The notes under the pieces: model-generated
Told to the model about the DNA's origin: nothing
The model's database searches: none
What the model saw: the letters and a program-made list of their open reading frames with translations, nothing else
Position numbers and translations under genes: made by a program
DNA from: Anadara kagoshimensis
Taxonomy: Eukaryota; Mollusca; Bivalvia; Arcoida; Arcidae
Reading direction: 5' to 3'
Assembly (NCBI GenBank): GCA_021292105.1
Contig: CM037866.1
Coordinates: forward strand, 5,726,163 to 5,790,162
Length of the DNA stretch: 64,000 bases
Shown here: in pieces, positions 33,484-44,897 of the stretch
Position numbering within the stretch: position 1 is the first letter of the stretch
Layout: every line of letters begins with the position of its first letter

Positions 33484-33906
33484 TATAAAAATTATTTACG
33501 AAAACGAATGTCTCTAAACATTAAAGATGAACAATAGGTACCGGGTGTTTATAGTAATGGAACATGCTGTGTCACTAACACCACTATAAGCCCAATTTAA
33601 TATTCAAATTTAAGGCCAAGCGGCCAGGTTAAACTTGATGCACTAAAACTAGTTTTCTATATCATGGCCCTGGGAAGATGACAACCTTGTGACCAAGTGA
33701 TCGCAACACGATCAAAATAACGGGAAGTTGAATTTTGTCTTTTGACAAGAAAACTGAATGCACACATGTATAAGTCTTCCGTAGGCTATATATTCTTTTA
33801 AATTTACGCACTGCCAAATAAAACTGCTGATGCGACGTTAAGCAACATTCAACCAACCAACCAACCGCATTGAAATTAAAACAAAAATAAATACAAGCCT
33901 CATTAC

Positions 33907-34063
33907 CATAACATAAACATTTATCCCTGGTCCCCCTGATCCGGTAGTTTTCCTCCTGGACATTTTTTACAGACTCTCTGACCAGGAGTATCCTGATAAT
34001 ATCCTTTCGGACATGGACAACACTTCATCAAATAATTTAGATAATATCCGGCCGGACAGACAT
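33907..34063 (-). pseudogene. Duplicate of gene B exon 2, two bases short
   Basis: Same acceptor and donor as the exon at 36088-36246, but CCGGTAG and GTTTTCC here replace CCGGGTAG and GTTTTTCC, which costs two bases and shifts the frame after GGK. Either a real decay or an uncorrected homopolymer error. If the two bases are restored by resequencing, it would be an in-frame 159 nt phase 1-1 exon. Confidence 0.6.
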
Positions 34064-34125
34064 CTGAAAGTAGAGTTTAAAAAAATCCTATTAATGTAAT
34101 AATTTGCTGTCCAATTTTCAATCAC

Positions 34126-34440
34126 TGCGGTAGCTGAGTTTGCAGAGTGCTCGCTCCGTAAGTAGGAGGTTGTGGGTTCGAACCCCAACCAGGTCTGATC
34201 CAAGACTTGAAAGTGGTCGATGACTGTTCTTTTGCCAAGCGCTCGGCATTACGAAATGCAAGTCACGGTTCTTTTGGCTGGGAACTTAAATAAATGAGGT
34301 CCCGTGTCACAATAGGCGTGACACGATCAAGAACCCTGCTGTACACAGGCAAAATTTCTGCACCTTCGCCTTAAGCTGACGACGTCTCGATATGAGTGAA
34401 ATATTCTAGACTGGACGTAAAGTATCAGTACTCAACACAA
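34126..34440 (+). mobile_element. SINE family 1 (in duplication copy 1)
   Basis: Head CGGTAGCTGAGTTTGCAGAG, B box GGTTCGAACCC, tail with ACTGGACGTAAAGTATCAGT. Its twin lies at 36305-36618. Confidence 0.85.
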
Positions 34441-34797
34441 CTTCAATTTCCGTGGTATTGGATTGGTAAAATCGATCATGGTTTGCGATTACTGTAAAAG
34501 GAGGTGATATTCGCGGAGTGAAAATTTTGTGATTTCTGAAAATGGCATTTCGCATGTGTTTAATTTTCGCGTAGACAATATAAGTGGAAGTATATCTTAT
34601 ATGTTATGATATATTATTCTTGCACCCCAGATAGAAAAATCCATAAAAAGAGAGGTACAAGATATCTTCATCTTGTACCCCCCTGTGCAAGATAGCCTAC
34701 ACGCTGTTTTTCCCGCAAATTTTATCAACAAAATTAGAGGTGTATCGAAAGTTGAAATCGATTTAAAATTGAAAAATTGTACTTTCTGATGCAAGAA

Positions 34798-34955
34798 ATA
34801 GAATCAATCACTACTTGTGGTGCCAGATAAGGAAAACTTAACCCTCGTTCTAATATATTTGGTCCAGAACTCGGCAAGCCTCGTTCTGGACCAAATATAT
34901 TAGAACTCGGATTGAGATTTTCCTATCTGGCACCACAAGTAGTGATAGATTCTAT
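34798..34955. other. Long hairpin in duplication copy 1
   Basis: ATAGAATCAATCACTACTTG and GTGGTGCCAGATA..GGAAAA and TTCTAATATATTTGGTCC on the left pair with GGACCAAATATATTAGAA, TTTTCCTATCTGGCACC and CAAGTAGTGATAGATTCTAT on the right. The arm is about 73 bp with few mismatches. Its twin is at 36981-37138. Neighbouring TTCGCG-rich words suggest the centre of a short foldback element. Confidence 0.75.
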
Positions 34956-36087
34956 TAATCTGTATGGTAGATATTTTCGCGAGGGTAAATTTTTCGCGGT
35001 AATTTCTTTAAAAAGCTTTTTTATTAGATATTCATTTAATTCATATTTCAAAAAGGATGCCTTCGGTGTTTTTGCGAGCGATCGACCCACAGGCATATTC
35101 CTGGTATGCCTGTATGAGGCCAGTGTTATATAAAATATTGTTTTCTGTCACTTAATCGTTGATAATATTTCAGTTTAAATCAGTTATAAAAGTGCCTGTA
35201 CAATGAATAAATATATTTTAAATCGAAAGTAAATTATTTTAGTGATTAACCGATGCCCCAGCAGCATTTTCAACTCGTTTTTCCAGATTACAAACAAACC
35301 TACAGCCAAGGCACTCTTGTTACATATACCAGTATACAACAACAAGCACGTTGTTGAGATGGCATGTTGTATACGAGACTTTCACTTTGCTTTGTCTTGT
35401 TATATATGTTAATATCGATGCTTATACAACTTGCTTAGACATTAACTTTTAAAGAAAAAAGTATAATTACTTATGCACTTACAACTAATTTAGTAAAAAA
35501 AAATTGTTTTGAAGATACAAAAATTACGAAAAATTGAAAAACAAAATTCCGTACAATGTATGGGATTCGAGCCCACACATTGAAAGAATAGCATCCACTG
35601 AGCTACCGAAGCTTACGAAACGCTTTGTACATGTATATACTATAATATATGAGTGACGGACAAGGATAATATTTACGAAAACGAATGTCTCTAAACATTA
35701 AAGATGAACAATAGGTACCGGGTGTTTATAGTAATGGAACATGCTGTGTCTAAATCACACAGTCTATAAGCCCAATTTAATATTCAAATTTAAGGCCAAG
35801 CGGCCAGGTTAAACTTGATGCACTAAAACTAGTTTTCTATATCATGGCCCTGGGAAGATGACAACCTTGTGACCAAGTGATCGCAACACGATCAAAATAA
35901 CGGGAAGTTGAATTTTGTCTTTTGACAAGAAAACTGAATGCACACATGTATAAGTCTTCCGTAGGCTATATATTCTTTTAAATTTACGCACTGCCAAATA
36001 AAACTGCTGATGCGACGTTAAGCAACATTCAACCAACCAACCAACCGCATTGAAATTAAAAACAAAAATAAATACAAGCCTCATTAC

Positions 36088-36246
36088 CATAACATAAACA
36101 TTTATCCCTGGTCCCCCTGATCCGGGTAGTTTTTCCTCCTGGACATTTTTTACAGACTCTCTGACCAGGAGTATCCTGATAATATCCTTTCGGACATGGA
36201 CAACACTTCATCAAATAATTTAGATAATATCCGGCCGGACAGACAT
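36088..36246 (-). CDS. Gene B, exon 2: GCC2/GCC3 (ephrin-receptor-like) Cys-rich domain
   Basis: Acceptor CTCTACTTTCAG, 159 nt, donor GTAATGAGG, phase 1-1. It encodes VCPAGYYLNYLMKCCPCPKG then YYQDTPGQRVCKKCPGGKTT and RIRGTRDKCLCY. The pattern C-x-x-G-Y-Y...C-x-x-C-P-x-G-Y-Y-Q...C-x-x-C-P-x-G-x-T-T...C is that of GCC2/GCC3 modules of extracellular proteins. It aligns throughout with gene A's exon 2. Confidence 0.78.
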
Positions 36247-36304
36247 CTGAAAGTAGAGTTTAAAAAAATCCTATTAATGTAATAATTTGCTGTCCAATTT
36301 TCAA

Positions 36305-36618
36305 TCACTGCGGTAGCTGAGTTTGCAGAGTGCTCGCTCCGTAAGTAGGAGGTTGTGGGTTCGAACCCCAACCAGGTCTGATCCAAGACTTGAAAGTGGT
36401 CGATGACTGTTCTTTTGCCAAGCGCTCGGCATTACGAAATGCAAGTCACGGTTCTTTTGGCTGGGAACTTAAATAAATGAGGTCCCGTGTCACAATAGGC
36501 GTGACACGATCAAGAACCCTGCTGTACACAGGCAAAATTTCTGCACCTTCGCCTTAAGCTGACGACGTCTCGATATGAGTGAAATATTCTAGACTGGACG
36601 TAAAGTATCAGTACTCAA
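36305..36618 (+). mobile_element. SINE family 1 (in duplication copy 2)
   Basis: Twin of 34126-34440 with the same diagnostic substitutions, so it was present before the duplication event. Confidence 0.85.
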
Positions 36619-38011
36619 CACAACTTCAATTTCCGTGGTATTGGATTGGTAAAATCGATCATGGTTTGCGATTACTGTAAAAGGAGGTGATATTCGCGGA
36701 GTGAAAATTTTGTGATTTCTGAAAATGGCATTTCGCATGTGTTTAATTTTCGCGTAGACAATATAAGTGGAAGTATATCTTATATGTTATGATATATTAT
36801 TCTTGCACCCCAGATAGAAAAATCCATAAAAAGAGAGGTACAAGATATCTTCATCTTGTACCCCCTGTGCAAGATAGCCTACACGCTGTTTTTCCCGCAA
36901 AATTTTATCAACAAAATTAGAGGTGTATCGAAAGTTGAAATCGATTTAAAATTGAAAAATTGTACTTTCTGATGCAAGAAATAGAATCAATCACTACTTG
37001 TGGTGCCAGATAAGGAAAACTTAACCCTCGTTCTAATATATTTGGTCCAGAACTCGGCAAGCCTCGTTCTGGACCAAATATATTAGAACTCGGATTGAGA
37101 TTTTCCTATCTGGCACCACAAGTAGTGATAGATTCTATTAATCTGTATGGTAGATATTTTCGCGAGGGTAAATTTTTCGCGGTAATTTCTTTAAAAAGCT
37201 TTTATTAGATATTCATTTAATTCATATTTCAAAAAAGGATGCCTTCGGTGTTTTTGCGAGCGATCGACCCACAGGCATATTCCTGGTATGCCTGTATGAG
37301 GCCAGTGTTATATAAAATATTGTTTTCTGTCACTTAATCGTTGATAATATTTCAGTTTAAATCAGTTATAAAAGTGCCTGTACAATGAATAAATATATTT
37401 TAAATCGAAAGTAAATTATTTTAGTGATTAACCGATGCCCCAGCAGCATTTTCAACTCGTTTTTCCAGATTACAAACAAACCTACAGCCAAGGCACTCTT
37501 GTTACATATACCAGTATACAACAACAAGCACGTTGTTGAGATGGCATGTTGTATACGAGACTTTCACTTTGCTTTGTCTTGTTATATATGTTAATATCGA
37601 TGCTTATACAACTTGCTTAGACATTAACTTTTAAAGAAAAAAGTATAATTACTTATGCACTTACAACTAATTTAGTAAAAAAAAAATTGTTTTGAAGATA
37701 CAAAAATTACGAAAAATTGAAAAACAAAATTCCGTACAATGTATGGGATTCGAGCCCACACATTGAAAGAATAGCATCCACTGAGCTACCGAAGCTTACG
37801 AACGCTTTGTACATGTATATACTATAATATATGAGTGACGGACAAGGATAATGGTTTAATTTTTAAGAATTTTTCAAAGTTTTACCATGATGGCAGGCAT
37901 GCCCGTGGATTATCTTTAGGTCAGTGAAAACTACATTAAATCATTAAATACCCACATTTTATATTAATGTCTGTTTTGTTCACGGGCAGGCCTGCCATTA
38001 TTATAAAATTG

Positions 38012-38014
<3 letters not shown>

Positions 38015-38084
<70 letters not shown>
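38015..38084. repeat. (TA)n microsatellite
   Basis: About 34 uninterrupted TA steps. It creates alternating Tyr-Ile frames on both strands that are not genes. Confidence 0.95.
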
Positions 38085-38086
<2 letters not shown>

Positions 38087-38283
38087 GTCAATTGTATGGA
38101 AATATCCATTTTTGCTTTGAAATACTTATCATTTACTAGAGATATCTTTTTTGACATAACACTTTAGAACATACTTTATTCTATAGTTAAGAAGTACTTT
38201 TAACCAAACCAATATTTTATTAATGTAAATTTTGACATGCATGGAATTTTCCTATGGGTAATTTCCTTATATTTCCGAAACAT

Positions 38284-38622
38284 TGCGGTAGCTTAGTTGG
38301 TAGAGTGCTCGCTCCGTAAGTGGGAGGTCGTGGGTTCGAACCCCGGCCGGGTATGACCAAAGACTTGAAAGTGGGTAGTGACAGTTCTTTCGCCAAGCAC
38401 TCGGCATTACGAAATGAAAGTCACGGTTCTTTCGGATGGGAAATTAAAATAAACGAGGTCCCGTGTCACGGTGGGCTTGGCATGCTAAAGAACCCTGCTG
38501 TTTGATGCCATAAGCGCAACGCACAGGCAAACTTTCTGCACCTTCGCCTATAGCTGGCGACGTCTCGATATAAGTGAAATATTCTTGACTGAGACGTTAA
38601 ACACCATTACTCACTCACTCCT
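38284..38622 (+). mobile_element. SINE family 1, close to consensus
   Basis: Complete head (GCGGTAGCTTAGTTGGTAGA, GGTTCGAACCCCGGCCGGGT), body and tail (GAGACGTTAAACACCATTAC then CTCACTCACTC). One of the least diverged copies in the window. Confidence 0.9.
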
Positions 38623-38984
38623 TATATTTTTCGAAGAAATCCAAAATTTGATTTTTATTTTATTTTCATTTGTTTTACCAATCGCAGTTTACTTGAATTA
38701 AAATAGAATCTTTTAACAATTATGCAATCTGAAATACATTCTATATAGCAAAACAAAACTCTTTTGTCAAATATAAGTTAAAAAAACATAAGATAATAAA
38801 ATTGTCAAAACGGCTGTTTTACGAAGGTCAACTTTCGGGTTTTGAGAAATCAGGACCTTGACCAGATGCTGCTCAGTTATTTTCAGTGGTTTGGTTATAG
38901 TAATTTTGAGGGGGGGGGAGGGGGGGGGCTTTACCATCCTGTTTTTTAAAACATGTGGTCTACATATTACATCACAAACCGATT

Positions 38985-39120
38985 TATAGCTGACCCTGCC
39001 GGAGCATCCGGCCCCACTTTCCTGGTGGGGGTTCACATGTTTAACCCAACCTAGTTTCAAAAGTTTTTACTTTGCTTCTGGATTGTGATTCGGACATGGA
39101 TCAGTATTTTTGTGTTTGAC
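38985..39120 (+). repeat. Dispersed repeat (CTAGCTAAAC family), partial
   Basis: CCGGAGCATCCGGCCCCACT, CCTGGTGGGGGTTCACATG, TTTTTACTTTGCTTCTGG and GATTGTGATTCGGACATGG words as in the other copies. It lies in intron 1 of gene B close to the donor of exon 1. Confidence 0.6.
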
Positions 39121-39156
39121 TACATGAGGTGATAAAGTCAAAAAATAATTACTTAC

Positions 39157-41215
39157 ATTTTTTCTGTACCTTTTCAGTAGGTTGGCCAGTCGAATTTACG
39201 GTAACATTATAACTATCTGTCACTGCACCAGAACTCTCCGCATCTAAAATATTATCTTTGGAAGTATTTTCTTCTTTCATGTCCTCAACTTCATCTTTCG
39301 CATTTTCATGACTGTCATATTCATAAGAACCGTAAAATAGGTCGTAAAAATCAACGTGTAGTCCTCCTTTAGAACTGTTCTCAACTTCGGAACTTTCTGA
39401 CACAGCAACATCACCGGAACTGCTCTCTTTACCCCCACTTTCGTCCTCTCCAGAACCGCTCTCATCACTCTTGCTGTCTCCAATTTCCTCTTCTCCAGAA
39501 CAGCTCTCACCACTCTTGCTTTCTTCAATTTCGTCCTCTCCAGAACCGCTCTCATCACTCTTGCTGTCTTCAATCTCGTCCTCTCCATAACCGCTCTCAT
39601 CATTCTTGCTGTCTCCAATTTCCTCTTCTCCAGAACAGCTCTCATCACTCTTGCTGTCTTCAATTTCGTCCTCTCCAGAACCGCTCTCATCACTCATGCT
39701 TTCTTCAATTTCGTCCTTCCCAGAACCGCTCTCATCACTCATGCTTTCTTCAATTTCGTCCTTCCCAGAACCGCTCTCAGCACTCATGCTTTCTTCTATT
39801 TCGTCCTCTCCAGAACCGCTCTCATCACTCATGCTTTCTTCAATTTTGTCCTCTCCAGCACCGCTTTCATCACTCATGCTTTCTCCAATTTCGTATTCTC
39901 CAGAACCGCTCTCGTCACCCATGCTTTGTTTAATTTCGTCCTCTCCAGAACCGCTCTCATCATTCATACTTCTTTCAATTTCGTCCTCCTCAGAACTGTT
40001 CTCATCACTCATGCTGTCTTCAATTTCGTCCTCTCCAGAACCCCTCTCATCACTTATGCTTTCTTCAATTTCGTCCTCTCCAGAACCGCTCTCATCACTC
40101 ATGCTGTTTTCAATTTCGTCCTCTCCAGAACCGCTCTCATCATTCATGCTTCCTTCAATTTCGTCTTCCCCAGAACCATTATCACCAGTAAGACTGGTGT
40201 CTATGTCAATATTTTCAGAACCGTTTGAGTTTTGTCCAGGTATAAACTCATTACTTTCATTTGTCTTTTCTTCGTTTTGTGTACTATCTGGCAACGCACT
40301 AGTACTAGTCCCGTTTTCCCCAGCTCCATAGCCAGACATATCTGGAACACTGACGTTTTCCCGCCTCTCGGACATCTCATTCTCATATAAGTTTTGAGCA
40401 CTGGTATCTATTCTATTGTCCCGTTCAGAATTGTTTCTCTTGTACTCCCCATTCTCATATAAGTCAGGATCAGCATCACTGTTATTTATTCTACTGCTGT
40501 CTCTTTTTACTAAAGCTTCAGAGTTATTTCTCTTGTACTTTCCATTCTCATATAAGTTTTGAGCACTGGTATCTATTCTATTGTCCCGTTCAGAATTATT
40601 TCTCTTGTACTCCCCATTCTCATATATATCAGGATCAGCATCACTGTTATTTATTCTACTGTTGTCTCCTTTTACTAAAGCTTCAGAGTTATTTCTCTTG
40701 TACTTTCCATTCTCATATAAGTCAGGATAACTCTTATTTATTCTACTGCTGTCTCCTTTTACTAAAGCGTCAGAGTTATTTCTCTTGTACTTTCCATTCT
40801 CATATAAGTCAGGATAACTCTTATTTATTCTACTGCTGTCTCCTTTTACTAAAGCGTCAGAGTTATTTCTCTTGTACTTTCCATTCTCATATAAGTCAGG
40901 ATAACTCTTATTTATTCTACTGCTGTCTCCTTTTACTAAAGCGTCAGAGTTATTTCTCTTGTACTTTCCATTCTCATATAAGTCAGCATCACTGTTATTT
41001 GTTCTACTGTTGTCTCCTTTTACTAAAACTTCAGAGTTATTTCTCTTGTACGCCTCATTCTCATATAAGTTCGTAGCACTCTTATTGTCTTTTTGTGAAT
41101 TATTATCGCTTGATCCTCCATTATTAGTGATTCTTATCAAAGAACTGGAATCCTCACGTGTAAAGACAGGGTATATTAACAGAAGAAAGACGGAAACCGA
41201 GGACACAAGCTCCAT
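39157..41215 (-). CDS. Gene B, exon 1: signal peptide and long acidic repeat region of a secreted protein
   Basis: An acceptor TTTGTTTGTAG directly precedes the ATG, so a noncoding exon lies upstream. Residues 1-19 (MELVSSVSVFLLLIYPVFT) are a signal peptide. Then come about eight Asn-rich units of the form LYENGKYKRNNS with DALVKGDSSRIN, and 16 acidic 15-residue units like SGSGEDEIEESMSDE, followed by a Tyr/Asp-rich stretch (VDFYDLFYGSYEYD). The donor AAAAAAT|GTAAGTAA ends the exon in phase 1. S-x-E motifs in every acidic unit are potential Fam20C-type phosphorylation sites. The joined gene (exons 41215-39157, 36246-36088, 28815-28795, 27076-26892) has 807 codons plus stop. It is likely an extracellular chitin-associated acidic matrix protein; tissue and function are inferred. 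Confidence 0.85.
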
Positions 41216-42230
41216 CTACAAACAAAAAATAAATAAAATAGGAACAATGCAGCAGCAACGAATTTAAAAACAATGGTAATTTGAAGGTCACTAATGGGCC
41301 TCATTAGTTTTCCACAAATTTAAAATAATTAGTAGCTAAATTTCCAAATTTTGTGTTAATATAGTCCTTTTTAAAGTATTTTTCCACAAATTTGCTAAAA
41401 TAGGTTACTTTTTGAAAGAATTCCTTAGAAATTAGTAGCCAATGGCGATTTTGGCTACCAGGAATGGAAACCGTTTGTTGTTGTACCACGTGATTAGGAC
41501 CCTTGACGTTTGTGTGGGAAGTTGTGGGAAAACATGAAATGATATGATTCAGTATCCAATGGAAACCATAGTTCCGCACAGACGTTAGTGGGGTGTATCA
41601 TGTGATACAGCAGCGTATCCTATTTTGGTTCCCAAAAAGTACTGTAACCACATAACTGGGAAATAAAATTCATTGCTTGGTCAACTTAGGAAGTTTTCTA
41701 GTCAGTTGTCGCAATATATTTGGCTTTTTTCTTATATTTGGCTGGCTGTATAACCAGATACATGTTTATATAGGTAACACTCACGAGCACGTTTTTCAGC
41801 CTCTCGTACGCCTCATTCTCGTCCATTGTACTGGATCTTTCAGAATTAAATTTGGGGTACTAGTTTCACAATAAAATTTTTAACTAAGATTTTTTTAATT
41901 TTTACAATATTTTATTGTACTTCAAATAAAAAATCAATAAAATTAGAATGTTGATGTAATGAGCATAGAATACTCATAGAATATGACACATTTTGGTCAT
42001 GAATATCTTCTGACAAACTTACAATTATTAAGAGTTCAAATTTGACCGATACGAGTTTAGTTTAATTTAAGGAAAATTTTAGAGCAGGAATGATTGTGAA
42101 ACTTTACCTGCTATTTATTCAAAGTCACTGGTACCAATTTGTTTGTCTTTTCCCGGCTGTTTTATTGCACGTTCGCAACATACAGCATGACAATAAAATC
42201 TGTGCATAACGATATTGCAAACGGAATGAC
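41216..42230. other. 5' region of gene B, mostly unassigned
   Basis: Should contain the noncoding first exon and promoter of gene B, which I cannot position. 41998-42125 is the right half of an inverted-repeat element (CAGGAATGATTGTGAAAC end) of the family at 48671-48931. Confidence 0.4.
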
Positions 42231-42252
42231 AATACACTCGGCATACGCGCGC

Positions 42253-42255
<3 letters not shown>

Positions 42256-42304
<49 letters not shown>
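42256..42304. repeat. (GT)n microsatellite
   Basis: About 24 uninterrupted GT steps following a CGCGCGCAAGT start. Confidence 0.95.
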
Positions 42305-42307
<3 letters not shown>

Positions 42308-42699
42308 GATTATAAATACAAAAATAACAAATTATGTTTTCTTACAAATTATTAACATAGAAAGAAATGGGGAGTTTGTGTCAAATGCTGGATTTGATAT
42401 ATACAAATGTACAGTCTCTTTATAAAAAAATAAACATTCCGGATATTGTAATCGAAAAAAAATATATGTGCAGTTTTTCTTCAAAAACTAAATCCCAAAA
42501 TTTAAATTATAAAAAATCAAATTTAAAAAATGTCAATAAATACCTTTCTATCACGTCATTGAATTAAGTTTCACTCTAGCAGCACTGTTGGCAATATTCA
42601 TAAATCTAAACCATGTATATACACATGACTTTACAAAAAAGTTATTTTCATAAACAACATATAGTACAGGCCTAATGAAAATTTAACACAAAGACAAAA

Positions 42700-42906
42700 A
42701 ATGTTTCGAAATGGACAGCTCATCTCGGTAGCTCGTTACTTATATCTCGACAGTTTTTGTTATGCGGTTGCTATGGTTTTTGTTATGCTGTTGCTATGTA
42801 CACCTCTTTCGGTAGCTTTTTGGCCACTAGTTCTACTAATGGTCAGCCGATGCTCGACTCCTTTTCGTTGTTTCAGTGTTAAACTTTCGGCAGATCTGTA
42901 CGGTAT
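42700..42906 (-). mobile_element. Short inverted-repeat element, CAGACCTGTCGAAAG family, one end
   Basis: Contains GTGTTAAACTTTCGGCAGAT and CTGTACGGTA at the right and internal words CGGTAGCTCGTTACTTATAT related to 44898-45117. The left end is degraded. The 101-codon frame here is not a gene. Confidence 0.55.
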
Positions 42907-43201
42907 TAATTTGAAATATTTATTTAGATATGTATATTTAAAATATTTATTAATTTATATATCAACAAACACGGATCATCAAGGAAATGGTGTTGTTGGA
43001 ATGTGAGTATTTCATTATAATATTGACGTAAGAATGTGATTAATTAATATAAAATTATCAAATAAAAATACACGTCTAGAATAAAGATGTTGGTTGGTTA
43101 GTTAAATGTTGCTTAATCTAGATCCATACCATGGTGACGTCGTCGTTTTTTTTAACTCATAGAACTACTTAACAAATGAAATGCATAAATGCTTGCCAAT
43201 A

Positions 43202-43388
43202 CAGTAAAACCTCATTATAATGCCCCTCGATAACTTTGCCACCTCGCTTATCACCACACTATTTTGAAGTTCCAAAATCCATTTTGTTTATGTTTTTCTT
43301 CAAAGGCCTCCCTCGATTTATCGCCAAACTCCTTTATAACGCAAAAATTTGACTTAACAAATGGTGGCAATAAATCGAGGTTTTACTG
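43202..43388. mobile_element. MITE of Tc1/mariner (Tigger-like) type with TA duplication
   Basis: 187 bp, ends CAGTAAAACCTCATTATAAT and ...AATCGAGGTTTTACTG, flanked by TA at 43200-43201 and 43389-43390. The inside is inverted as well (TAACTTTGCCACC versus TGGTGGCAATAAA). No coding capacity. Confidence 0.85.
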
Positions 43389-43399
43389 TATATAACGAT

Positions 43400-43890
43400 G
43401 GTTATTGGTTGGTTGAATGTTGCTTTAGGTCGCATCAGCTATTCGCGACGATAACTATTGTATTAATCTCTATTGATTAATCTATGTGTCATATACCATT
43501 TTTTGAATTTAATCACAAAATATATTCAAAAAATGGTATATGACAATATACCATTTTTTGAATGTATTTTGTGATTAAATTCAAAAAATGGTATATGACA
43601 TATGAACAATTTCGTGTATATGCATGTGAAGTGAGAGTGTTTTTATGGTCTGACTTGTACAAGCGCGCACTCAGGGCAATTTTAAGGTGCCAGCTCACCG
43701 AGTCAGTATGCCGCAGAGAAGCGTACCACTCCCCCAGTCCATTATACTAATACCAGGTGAATCAGTAAAGGCCAACAGTAAGGAAAATTCACTTTCCCAC
43801 ATGTGGTCTGAGCGGGATTCGAACTCACAGTGGTGATACACTCTGGATTTGTAGACTGATGTCTTATCCATTAAGGCCACCGCGGCCTCA
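43400..43890 (-). mobile_element. SINE family 2, interrupted by a tiny palindromic element
   Basis: Minus-strand copy from the GGTTGGTTGAATGTTGC tail to the GCCGCGGTGGCCTTAATGG head. It is split at 43487-43600 by a 114 bp insert that duplicates TATG. Confidence 0.88.
43487..43600. mobile_element. 114 bp double-palindrome element with 4 bp TATG duplication
   Basis: Starts TGTCATATACCATTTTTTGA and ends TCAAAAAATGGTATATGACA. The same palindrome also closes internally (GGTATATGAC at 43539, directly followed by ATATACCATT), so each half can fold on itself and the whole can fold as one. TATG is at 43483-43486 and 43601-43604; the uninterrupted SINE copies show only one. Confidence 0.85.
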
Positions 43891-44226
43891 GGAAAAAAAT
43901 ATGTCCATTACTGCATATTTATTGCCTTTTCTACAGTATAGGCATACAAAGTGAAGTGTCAAGGCAATGTAATGTTTGTACTATTTATTAATGATCAAAT
44001 TATACAAAATATATATCAGCATATAATATTCAAATACATAGTGTATTTGCAATTGCCACACACAAAACCACCAACCACAGACATTACTGAAATAAAGGAA
44101 ACTGTTTAGATACACATAGGTATCTATACTTCCATCTGATCAGGACATCCGTCAAGAACTAGTTCTAAAACATTCTCATACCCTTTTCTCTCTCTAATAG
44201 TACACAATGTTTTTTGTATTTCTATT

Positions 44227-44280
44227 ATAATATTATTCGAAAGAAAGAATTAACACAATACCTAAATACTATTGTTTTTA

Positions 44281-44311
<31 letters not shown>

Positions 44312-44362
44312 TATTATTCGAAAGAAAGAATTAACACAATACCTAAATACTATTGTTTTTAT

Positions 44363-44411
<49 letters not shown>
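44227..44411. repeat. Tandem duplication with (CT)n microsatellites
   Basis: ATAATATTATTCGAAAGAAA through ACTATTGTTTTTA occurs at 44227-44281 and 44309-44363, each followed by a CT run (about 13 and 22 steps). Not coding. Confidence 0.85.
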
Positions 44412-44421
<10 letters not shown>

Positions 44422-44586
44422 TCCACACACACAATAACCTTCTCTCTGGAATTCAATAAAACACAACTATCTTCAATAAATGTTTCCGAAGTTTTGTTAC
44501 AACACGTCCAAGATCATTTAAATATCTCCTATGGTTGTGCCAAGCAATAAAACAAATTAACGTTCGACGCTAAATTATGATTGACA

Positions 44587-44846
44587 TCACGGTTTATAGT
44601 ATTTAGGTTTTTTAGAGTAACCAGACTTATGGGATCTTTCATATTTTCTGGAATATTTATTTTTATGATGGCGGCAGGTATTGGACTTGTATTCACATCT
44701 CTTGCAGTTGTCGTCCCACTCTAGGTAAGCTGGACACTTCCGGCCATCTATGATGTAATATCCGCCGATACAGGAAGCGTAGAAGTTACACCCTAAGCAT
44801 GATGGGTAATCACCTGGAGGTAAGCCCTTGCATTTCTTTACACACC
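44587..44846 (-). CDS. Gene A, terminal exon 4: chitin-binding type-2-like domain with basic tail
   Basis: Acceptor TCTTCTTTTACAG, then in phase 1: CVKKCKGLPPGDYPSCLGC, NFYASCIGGYYIIDGRKCPA, YLEWDDNCKRCEYKSNTC, and a Lys/Tyr/His-rich tail (KNKYSRKYERSHKSGYSKKP) to a TGA at 44587. The Cys pattern and C-P-x-x-L-x-W-D match peritrophin-A/CBM14 chitin-binding domains. The WDDNCKRCEY...SNTC stretch is the same one that makes up the 49 bp satellite downstream of gene B. Confidence 0.85.
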
Positions 44847-44897
44847 CTGTAAAAGAAGACAAAATCAACGATTTTTAAAACTGAAAAACGAGGAGTA

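Larger units (their letters stand above)
33494..35670. repeat. 2.18 kb tandem duplication, copy 1
   Basis: Near-identical to 35671-37852 and directly adjacent to it (no spacer). Both copies contain a GCC2/GCC3 exon of gene B on the minus strand, a tail fragment of SINE family 2, a full SINE family 1, a ~158 bp hairpin, and an ATTCGAGCCC tRNA-like word. Differences are mostly one-base changes in homopolymers, plus a small replacement near 33584/35752. Confidence 0.92.
35671..37852. repeat. 2.18 kb tandem duplication, copy 2
   Basis: Second unit, holding the intact exon 2 of gene B (36088-36246), a SINE (36305-36618) and the hairpin (36981-37138). Confidence 0.92.

Noticed and set aside
38000-38170. 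Tyr-Ile-rich frames on both strands
   Set aside because: Translation of a (TA)n microsatellite.
39606-40331. Plus-strand frame of 241 codons (SSPEPLSSLML repeats)
   Set aside because: Antisense shadow of the acidic repeat in gene B; the minus strand has the signal peptide, splice donor and homologue.
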